A stretch of 15,899 nt of DNA. Origin: HGM11416 sp045596285. GTDB lineage: Bacteria; Bacillota; Clostridia; Christensenellales; Borkfalkiaceae. Location of the stretch: contig JAZOCA010000087.1 of the NCBI GenBank assembly GCA_045596285.1, positions 1 through 15,899 on the forward strand, read 5' to 3'. Below are positions 1 through 5,543 of the stretch, in pieces; the first letter of the stretch is position 1, and every line of letters starts with the position of its first letter. The notes beneath the pieces were generated by a model. It was not told the origin of the DNA and did no database searches. It saw nothing but the letters and a program-made list of their open reading frames with translations. The translations under genes were made by a program, and so were the position numbers.

Positions 1-125
1 CGCTCCCTTACAAAAATTCACAAATGCCTGCTCTTACTTGCATCTAAACCGTATTTTATGCTTAATGTAAAATATTTTTTATTAATTTAAAAAATCAGTC
101 GTTGTTTGTGACATCGCCTAATTAA

Positions 126-157
126 AATAAAAAATGCGCCCACAAAATAGCGGACGC
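126..157 (-). terminator. Rho-independent terminator, minus strand
   Basis: Read on the minus strand, a 6-bp stem (GCGTCC pairing with GGGCGC, one G-U pair) with a 10-nt loop is followed by an A/T-rich tail with a run of six T and then TTTT. It lies downstream of the lipoprotein gene and the small minus-strand ORF and would end that transcript. Read on the plus strand the hairpin is followed by A-rich sequence, so it points to minus-strand termination. Confidence 0.6.
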
Positions 158-176
158 AAAAATTTACACTATAAAA

Positions 177-199
177 CCTGCCGAAAAATTTTTTGCAGG
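177..199 (-). terminator. Weak hairpin/terminator after the small ORF
   Basis: On the minus strand CCTGC and GCAGG form a 5-bp stem that A/T pairs extend inward, followed by TTTTATA. It starts 22 nt after the stop of the 39-aa ORF and just before the stronger terminator at 126-157. It may be an accessory terminator or a 3'-end stabilising hairpin. Confidence 0.4.
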
Positions 200-220
200 C
201 ATATTTTTACCCAAAAAGAT

Positions 221-340
221 TTATTCGGCGGTATAATGCAAGGGCGCAAAACCGCTTTGTGTATAATATTTGGTTATTTTTTGATTATTTAAATAATCGC
301 TTTTCAAGTTTGCCGCGGGGGGCTCGTAAGATTGTTCCAT
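221..340 (-). CDS. Possible small protein, 39 aa, unknown function
   Basis: This is a minus-strand ORF beginning MEQSYEPPAANLK and ending FAPLHYTAE before TAA. An AAAGGA ribosome binding site lies 5 nt before the ATG, and two terminator-like hairpins follow the stop, as expected at the 3' end of a unit. It lies 133 bp downstream of the lipoprotein gene on the same strand, so it could be co-transcribed with it; I saw no convincing promoter of its own. The peptide is hydrophilic, rich in Tyr, Asn and Gln, and has no signal peptide or membrane segment. I do not recognise a family. The support is position, ribosome binding site and terminators only, so it could be a chance ORF. Confidence 0.4.
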   Translation of the reverse strand: MEQSYEPPAANLKSDYLNNQKITKYYTQSGFAPLHYTAE

Positions 341-473
341 AAATTCCTTTCGTTATTTCTAAAGGCTAATGCAGAAAAAACTGCCGTTTGCCTTGCTTTT
401 TTCTAAAGTAGAACTAAGATGTTTTTTGCGTAGCGTAAGCCTTTAACGTTTTTTAAGTGCTTTTCGCTTTATG

Positions 474-1484
474 TTATTTGTATGAAACTTCTTTTAAAGT
501 ATAAACTAAAGTTCCGCAGGTATAGGGTAGTTGCGTTTCCATTTTAATAAGTCTTCTTTGGTGGTTTGTTACGTCCGTTGCATAATAAAGGTCGATATCG
601 CTACCAGAAAAAGTATTCGAAATAGAAATAGTTGCGTTGTATACCGGGAATTTTTGGCTGTGTTCAATTCCGCCAGAGATAAATTTTTCAAGTTCAACTT
701 CGCTTGTGGGTGCGTTTGAGTTAACCGAAAGAAGCATCTTATGAATTTTTTCAGCAGGCGCGTCTATCGTGTAAAAGACTTGTGAAAAACCGCCTTCTGC
801 GAAATCTGCCGCGCGCGGAATAAACAATAAACTTTCGTTATCGAAGAAACTGCCCGATTTTGCATAGTTTTCATAAACCTTTTGGCTTTCTGAATATTTG
901 TAGCCTTCGGTAGATTTATCGCCACCGATAAGGGTAACGGTTGCGGTTTTTTCTGTTAAATCGTAAACGCTTTCAACGCTATATTCCATAGTAATAAACT
1001 GCGCGGTGTTTAAGATTGAAGATATTAACGGGCTAGTGTTGCAAGTGTATTTTTTGCTATATAATGGGGCAAGCGACGAAGTTAAGCCAAGAAAATAAAC
1101 TTCAGAACAAGCGTAGTCCGTAATAGTAGCGCTTTGATCTTTGTAATGATAAGTGCCGGTTACAGACATTTCTGTGGTAAATTTATAGCATTCTTGTTCG
1201 TTGTATGAAGCCTTGGTTAATTTAGTGGTTAAAGTTCCGCTAAAATCGCTTGCAGATAAAAATTCGGTTGTTTCTGAATTTTCGGTAGGGGTGTTTGCTT
1301 TAAAGGTTATATCGTAAACGCAGATTTCGTCTACTTGACCTACGCCGCCAACTTCGGTGCTTTTTAGCCAATGCGAGCCTGCAAAAAGGTTAGATTTTAC
1401 TACTGGTTGGTTTGCAGAACAGCCTGCGCTTAAAAGTAAAGTTAATGCCAATGCTACCGTTGAAATGCTTTTTAGAAATTTCAT
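474..1484 (-). CDS. Putative lipoprotein, 336 aa, unknown function
   Basis: The N-terminus is a lipoprotein signal peptide: Lys at positions 2 and 5, a hydrophobic stretch at about 7-18, then the lipobox LSAGC with the lipidated Cys at residue 22. The mature protein would be anchored to the outer face of the cytoplasmic membrane. The remaining ~310 residues are rich in Ser, Thr and Tyr with alternating polar and hydrophobic stretches, which suggests a mostly beta fold, and hold five Cys that could form disulfides outside the cell. I recognise no catalytic motif or named family. The start is set by AGGAG 5 nt before the ATG and by a promoter about 65 nt upstream. It is transcribed divergently from the acyltransferase-like gene at 1969. 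Lipoprotein assignment is firm; function is unknown. Confidence 0.85.
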   Translation of the reverse strand: MKFLKSISTVALALTLLLSAGCSANQPVVKSNLFAGSHWLKSTEVGGVGQVDEICVYDITFKANTPTENSETTEFLSASDFSGTLTTKLTKASYNEQECYKFTTEMSVTGTYHYKDQSATITDYACSEVYFLGLTSSLAPLYSKKYTCNTSPLISSILNTAQFITMEYSVESVYDLTEKTATVTLIGGDKSTEGYKYSESQKVYENYAKSGSFFDNESLLFIPRAADFAEGGFSQVFYTIDAPAEKIHKMLLSVNSNAPTSEVELEKFISGGIEHSQKFPVYNATISISNTFSGSDIDLYYATDVTNHQRRLIKMETQLPYTCGTLVYTLKEVSYK

Positions 1485-1548
1485 TATTCTCCTATAAGCG
1501 CGTTATTTTACAAAAACGCTATACTATAAAAAACTATATTACTTCTCT

Positions 1549-1577
1549 ATTATAACAGTAAATAAAAAAAAGAGCAA
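1549..1577 (-). promoter_or_regulatory. Promoter of the lipoprotein gene
   Basis: On the minus strand, TTGCTC (-35, 1572-1577) and a perfect TATAAT (-10, 1549-1554) are separated by 17 bp, with a TG one base before the -10 (extended -10). Transcription would start near 1542, giving a leader of about 58 nt that includes a short inverted repeat (GCGTT 1500-1504, AACGC 1515-1519) just before the ribosome binding site. Confidence 0.75.
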
Positions 1578-1850
1578 CTTTTTTTATAAACGCTAAAAAA
1601 ATAATATTTTTTATATTGCGGTAAAATTAGGGTAAACGCAAATTGATTTTCGTAGGCGTTTAGCCTATTGAATAGAGTATACAATCCAGAAAATTATACG
1701 ATTTTTCGTAAATAATGGGTGTGCGCGCATAATTTTATACGTCAATAGCTTTATCGTGGCTCAATGAATTTATAGTTTTAGGGTTTTATTGTGCAAAAAC
1801 TAAATACTTGCCCAGTAGTTTTATTCTTTTAAAAAAGAGTTTAAAATCTA

Positions 1851-1879
1851 TTGAATTTTACGTCAAATTAGTGTATAAT
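1851..1879 (+). promoter_or_regulatory. Promoter of the acyltransferase-like gene
   Basis: TTGAAT (-35, 1851-1856) and a perfect TATAAT (-10, 1874-1879) are separated by exactly 17 bp. Transcription would begin near 1886, leaving a leader of about 80 nt before the ATG. No other strong plus-strand promoter was found before the MFS gene, so this one may serve all three plus-strand genes. Confidence 0.75.
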
Positions 1880-1968
1880 ATAACTTAGAAGTTAAGGATT
1901 AATCTTCTTTTTTTATTATTATAAGAAACTCGAGCAAAATTTGCAATTTCGCTATATATGGAGAGATG

Positions 1969-2691
1969 ATGGCAAAAAACAAGAAAAACAATCTCGCGCC
2001 TGGGCAAAGAAAAAAATGGTTTAGGTGCGTTAAAGGTATATTGCGTCTTTTTATTAAAAAACCGCGTTTTGTATTTTTAGGTGAAGAATTTCCGCAGTCT
2101 TCGTTGGTTTTAAGTAATCATATTGGGGCAAGCGCTCCGCTAACCCTTGAATGTTACTTTCCCCGCCCCTTTAGGTTTTGGGGCACTTACGAGATGAATT
2201 CTTCTTTAAAAGAAGTTTATAAATATCTTTCTGAAATATATTTTCATCAAAAAAAGCACTGGAAGTTGTTTTGGTCTAAACTCTTTTGCTTAATCGCCGC
2301 ACCCGTTGCTTTTCTTTTCTACCGTGGTTTAACCCTTATTTCAACCTATCGCGATCACAGATTTAGAAACACTTTAAAAGAAAGCATTAAAACGATTGAA
2401 GCGGGCGCTACGTTGGTTATTTTTCCAGAAGATTCATCAAAGGGTTATTTCAATACTATAACCGGGTTCTTTTCGGGTTTTGTAATGCTTGCAAACGTAC
2501 TTTACAAAAAGGGGTACGATATGCCCATTTTTGTTACTTACCTACGCAAAAAAGAAAAAATTTACGTGGTAGATAAACCCATATTATATAGCGAACTTTT
2601 AAAAACCGGAATGGATAAAAATCAAATCGCCCTAATGCTTAAGGAAAGATGTAACGAACTTGGAGTTATGCCTTTACCGGAAGAAAAGTAG
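1969..2691 (+). CDS. Lysophospholipid acyltransferase-like protein (PlsC superfamily), 240 aa
   Basis: The protein resembles the glycerolipid acyltransferase (PlsC/LPLAT) family, which moves an acyl chain onto a lysophospholipid at the membrane. Visible marks are an NH dipeptide in LSNHIGASAP (about residues 49-57), the glycerol-phosphate-binding block written FPEDSSKGY (about 152-160) in place of the usual FPEGTRS, and hydrophobic stretches near 104-122 and 162-178. The Asp of the catalytic HX4D motif is Ala here, so activity or substrate may differ, or this may be a distinct subfamily. Two ATGs occur in tandem (1966 and 1969); GGAG at 1960-1963 is 5 nt from the second and only 2 nt from the first, so I chose 1969. 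The next gene is another PlsC-like protein 170 bp downstream. The exact substrate is not known. Confidence 0.75.
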   Translation: MAKNKKNNLAPGQRKKWFRCVKGILRLFIKKPRFVFLGEEFPQSSLVLSNHIGASAPLTLECYFPRPFRFWGTYEMNSSLKEVYKYLSEIYFHQKKHWKLFWSKLFCLIAAPVAFLFYRGLTLISTYRDHRFRNTLKESIKTIEAGATLVIFPEDSSKGYFNTITGFFSGFVMLANVLYKKGYDMPIFVTYLRKKEKIYVVDKPILYSELLKTGMDKNQIALMLKERCNELGVMPLPEEK

Positions 2692-2740
2692 GCGTATAAG
2701 TCGATTAACTGCATATTTTTACAATTAAATAACATAATTT

Positions 2741-2766
2741 ATTGCGAGCCGTAAATGGATCGCAAT
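2741..2766. other. Intergenic hairpin between the acyltransferase-like genes
   Basis: A perfect 7-bp inverted repeat (ATTGCGA and TCGCAAT, 12-nt loop) lies in the 170-bp gap. No continuous T-run follows, so it is not a convincing terminator. It could be an mRNA processing or stabilising structure. A 12-bp palindrome, TTTACCGGTAAA, lies at 2826-2837, 24 nt before the next start codon. Confidence 0.35.
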
Positions 2767-2861
2767 ATTTATTAAAAGAAATAAATTTATATTTTGCGCT
2801 AAAAATATACGCTGATTGCCTGTAATTTACCGGTAAAGGCAAAGCCAAAAAGAAGGGGATT

Positions 2862-4121
2862 ATGAAGATAAAACGCAAATATTTAAGTTACGAAAAGGTT
2901 ATTAAGCTACCAAAAGCAAAAGCTTTTGCTCCTAAAAAACCCAACTTTTTGTTTTCGTCATTAGTGCGCCTTTTAGCAATAGGCGAACTTCGCAAAACGA
3001 AATTCACCTACACTAGCGAAAACAAGCAGGTGTTAGATCAAGGCCCATGCCTTATTTTAATGAATCATTCTTCTTTTATAGATTTGCAGATGATTTCAAA
3101 AATGCTTTACCCGCGCAAATATAATATCGTTTGCACGTCGGATGGGTTTGTTGGTAAAAAATGGCTAATGCGCCAAATCGGTTGTATTCCAACAAAAAAA
3201 TTCGTTACGGATTTAAGTTTAATAAAAGATATAAAGCGGGCTATAAAGCAGGGAACGCACGTTTTGATGTATCCCGAAGCAAGTTATTCTTTCGATGGAA
3301 CTGCAACACCTTTACCAAGAAAACTCGGCTCTTTTATAAAAATGCTAGGCGTGCCGGTTGTAACCGTTATTACCAAAGGTGCGTTTGCATACGATCCGCT
3401 GTATAACGGACTGCAAAAAAGAAAGGTAAAAACAAGCGCGCACTTAAAGTGTTTATTTACCAAAGAACAAACGCAAAATTTATCGTCCGAAGAACTTTCT
3501 TTGGCTTTAGATAAAGAATTTACCTTTGATAATTTCAAGTGGCAACAGCAAAACAAAATAAAAATCACCGAAGATTTCCGTGCAGACGGGCTTCACAGAA
3601 TTATATATAAATGTTCTTCTTGCGGTAAAGAAGGATATATGGTGGGAAAGGGCACACAACTTACTTGCACCGCTTGCGGTAAAACGCATTTTTTAGATGA
3701 ATACGGATATCTGCGCTCTAGCGATGGCGAAGAAACGTTTACCCATATTCCCGACTGGTACGCTTGGGAACGCGAATGTGTTAAACAAGAAATATTGAGC
3801 GGCGAATACCTTTTAGATACCCAAGTAGAAATAGGCGTGATGGTGGACTATAAAGCCATATATATGATAGGCGAAGGTCATCTTGTTCACGATAGCAATG
3901 GTTTTACCCTTACTGGCGGGGGCGGTAAATTAAACTACACGCAACCACCGCACGCTTGTTACAGTTTATATGCCGATTACTACTGGTACGAAATAGACGA
4001 CGTTATTTGCATAGGAAATAACGACAAGTTGTATTACTGTTTCCCAAAGAAAAAGGGCGTCGTTTCTAAAACCAGGCTTGCAACCGAAGAATTGTATAAA
4101 CTAACCAAATCACATAAATAA
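2862..4121 (+). CDS. PlsC-type acyltransferase with zinc ribbon and C-terminal extension, 419 aa
   Basis: Residues ~30-200 are a PlsC/LPLAT acyltransferase domain. The catalytic HX4D motif is intact (H69 and D74 in MNHSSFID), and the acceptor-binding block reads YPEASYS at 137-143, preceded by a conserved-looking GCIPTKKF at 107-114. The likely reaction is acyl transfer to a lysophospholipid such as 1-acylglycerol-3-phosphate. The domain is followed by a zinc ribbon with two CxxC pairs (C251/C254 and C269/C272), then about 145 residues rich in Tyr, Trp and Gly that I cannot assign to a named domain. Total length is well above the usual ~200-250 aa of PlsC. The start has AAGGGG about 5 nt upstream. 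A terminator-like hairpin begins 11 nt after the stop. I recall similar long PlsC proteins in Clostridia, but not a tested function. Confidence 0.85.
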   Translation: MKIKRKYLSYEKVIKLPKAKAFAPKKPNFLFSSLVRLLAIGELRKTKFTYTSENKQVLDQGPCLILMNHSSFIDLQMISKMLYPRKYNIVCTSDGFVGKKWLMRQIGCIPTKKFVTDLSLIKDIKRAIKQGTHVLMYPEASYSFDGTATPLPRKLGSFIKMLGVPVVTVITKGAFAYDPLYNGLQKRKVKTSAHLKCLFTKEQTQNLSSEELSLALDKEFTFDNFKWQQQNKIKITEDFRADGLHRIIYKCSSCGKEGYMVGKGTQLTCTACGKTHFLDEYGYLRSSDGEETFTHIPDWYAWERECVKQEILSGEYLLDTQVEIGVMVDYKAIYMIGEGHLVHDSNGFTLTGGGGKLNYTQPPHACYSLYADYYWYEIDDVICIGNNDKLYYCFPKKKGVVSKTRLATEELYKLTKSHK

Positions 4122-4132
4122 ATGCTTTGTGC

Positions 4133-4162
4133 AAAAAAAATCGCATACGTTGCGGTTTTTTT
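4133..4162. terminator. Terminator-like hairpin between acyltransferase and MFS genes
   Basis: Eight A (4133-4140), TCGCA, a 5-nt loop, TGCGG and seven T (4156-4162) form a 5-bp G/C-containing stem extended by A-T pairs, with a T-run on each strand's 3' side. It looks like an intrinsic terminator. It ends only 11 nt before the ribosome binding site of the MFS gene, leaving no room for a promoter between, so the MFS gene must depend on read-through or on a promoter overlapping the end of the upstream gene. Confidence 0.65.
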
Positions 4163-4181
4163 ATGCCAAAATAGGAGTTTT

Positions 4182-5354
4182 ATGACAACTTTGTTATTAG
4201 CACTAGTATATATTTGCTTTATTAGTTTGGGCTTGCCAGATTCTTTGCTTGGTTCATCTTGGCCCACCGTTCATCAACAGTTAAATCTACCTTTATCTTA
4301 TGCAGGTATAATATCTTCTGTAATATCGCTGGGCACAATTTTATCTAGTTTAGTAACTGGAAAACTATTACAAAAATTAGGTACGGGCAAACTTACAGCC
4401 ATAAGCATTGCTTTAACCGCGATAGGGCTTTTGGGTTTTTCTTTTTGTAAAGGATTTTTGGGTTTTATAATATGTGCTATACCTTACGGCTTGGGCGCTG
4501 GCGCGGTGGATGCCGCATTAAACAATTACGTTGCGTTAAACTTTAAAAGTCAGCATATGAGTTGGCTTCATTGTGCTTGGGGCGTTGGCGCAAGTATAAG
4601 TCCTTATATTATGGGGCTTGCTCTTACTGGGCTAAACGACTGGTCTAAAGGCTACTTGATAGTGTTTATTATTCAAGCGCTTTTAAGTACGGTTATATTT
4701 TTTACTTTGCCCGTTTGGAAAAAAGGGGAAATTAAACGGTCTAACGATGGCGAAGAAGAAGTATTAGAAAGTTTTTCCCTTATCCGCATTTTAAAAATAC
4801 CCGGGGCAATTTCTTGTTTTATCGCTTTTTTTGGCTATTGCGCATTAGAAGTAACCGCATCTTTATGGGCAAGCAGTTATTTGGTAAAGGTGCATAACGT
4901 CACGGCCGAAACCGCTTCTTTATTTGCAAGTCTGTTTTATATAGGAATAACTTTGGGTAGGGCGATTAACGGCTTTTTATCTATGAAGTTAAGCGATAAA
5001 CTTTTAATAAGAAGTGGTCTAACCATAATTTTGGTAGGATTAATTTTATTAGTATTGCCATTTTCATCACTATTTGCCCTTGTGGGATTTATAGTAATAG
5101 GGCTTGGTTGCGCGCCCGTATATCCCTGTATTATTCACATGACGCCCTCTTTATTCGGCAGGGCGCAGTCGCAATCAATGATAGGAATTCAAATGGCTTT
5201 TGCGTATACCGGCTTTTTAATCGTACCGCCGATATTTGGATTTGTTGCTAGCGCGTTTTCTATTAAGCTTCTTCCATTATTTTTGCTTTGCTTGCTTTTA
5301 TTAACCTTTGTTATGCACGAAATAGTTGTTAAAAAAAGGGCTAAAAAGGTGTAG
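4182..5354 (+). CDS. MFS transporter, 390 aa, 12 predicted TM segments
   Basis: This is a hydrophobic protein with about 12 membrane segments in two halves split by a charged loop near residues 195-210, the major facilitator layout. The block TGKLLQKLGTGK at 59-70 matches the loop 2-3 motif A position. The run GAGAVDAALNNY (105-116) and WLHCAWGVGASISPY (128-142) resembles MFS proteins grouped with sugar/FucP-like transporters, but the substrate and direction cannot be read from sequence. The frame is open from 4122, but that start lacks a ribosome binding site and would put a terminator hairpin inside the gene. AGGAG at 4173-4177 selects ATG 4182, which gives a normal first TM helix. The gene faces the MORN operon and shares its terminator. 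Confidence 0.88.
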   Translation: MTTLLLALVYICFISLGLPDSLLGSSWPTVHQQLNLPLSYAGIISSVISLGTILSSLVTGKLLQKLGTGKLTAISIALTAIGLLGFSFCKGFLGFIICAIPYGLGAGAVDAALNNYVALNFKSQHMSWLHCAWGVGASISPYIMGLALTGLNDWSKGYLIVFIIQALLSTVIFFTLPVWKKGEIKRSNDGEEEVLESFSLIRILKIPGAISCFIAFFGYCALEVTASLWASSYLVKVHNVTAETASLFASLFYIGITLGRAINGFLSMKLSDKLLIRSGLTIILVGLILLVLPFSSLFALVGFIVIGLGCAPVYPCIIHMTPSLFGRAQSQSMIGIQMAFAYTGFLIVPPIFGFVASAFSIKLLPLFLLCLLLLTFVMHEIVVKKRAKKV

Positions 5355-5416
5355 AAAATAAAGGCAAATATTATATATTAAAATTGATTTTTAAGGCAGA
5401 AAAAACTTACGTTAAA

Positions 5417-5441
5417 CGCAAAAAGATGCTTTATTTTTGCG
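5417..5441. other. Perfect 8-bp hairpin downstream of the MFS gene
   Basis: CGCAAAAA and TTTTTGCG pair exactly around a 9-nt loop, 62 nt after the MFS stop. No T-run follows on the plus strand, so it may be a 3'-UTR stabilising stem upstream of the main terminator at 5466-5505. Confidence 0.4.
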
Positions 5442-5465
5442 ATATATAAAAAAATACATAAAAAA

Positions 5466-5505
5466 CAAAAGTGGGGTTAATCGCGTTATAGCCCCACTTT
5501 TTTGT
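5466..5505. terminator. Bidirectional Rho-independent terminator
   Basis: A 10-bp stem (AGTGGGGTTA at 5470-5479 with TAGCCCCACT at 5489-5498, one G-U pair) encloses a 9-nt loop. On the plus strand it runs into six T (5498-5503) and then GTTT; on the minus strand into TTTTGTTTTT. It sits between the convergent MFS gene and the last MORN gene and would end both transcripts. This is the strongest terminator in the window. Confidence 0.9.
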
Positions 5506-5543
5506 TTGGTTTTATTTAAGTTGCATTTAGAATAATAAAGATT

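Larger units (their letters stand above)
1485..1965. other. Divergent intergenic region, 481 bp
   Basis: This A/T-rich region separates the lipoprotein gene from the first acyltransferase-like gene and holds the promoters of both (1549-1577 minus, 1851-1879 plus). Between them is a 7-bp inverted repeat, TAAACGC at 1633-1639 and GCGTTTA at 1656-1662, with no T-run, and a 5-bp GTATA/TATAC inverted repeat near 1677-1699. I found no credible gene or RNA. These repeats could be operators but nothing identifies a regulator. Confidence 0.5.

Noticed and set aside
1969..2691. Pseudogene status for the first acyltransferase-like gene because the HX4D Asp is missing.
   Set aside because: The frame is intact, promoter and ribosome binding site are good, and other family blocks remain, so a divergent but functional protein is more likely.
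4122..4181. A 20-residue extension of the MFS transporter.
   Set aside because: It would place a terminator hairpin inside the coding region and lacks a ribosome binding site; AGGAG at 4173-4177 marks ATG 4182.
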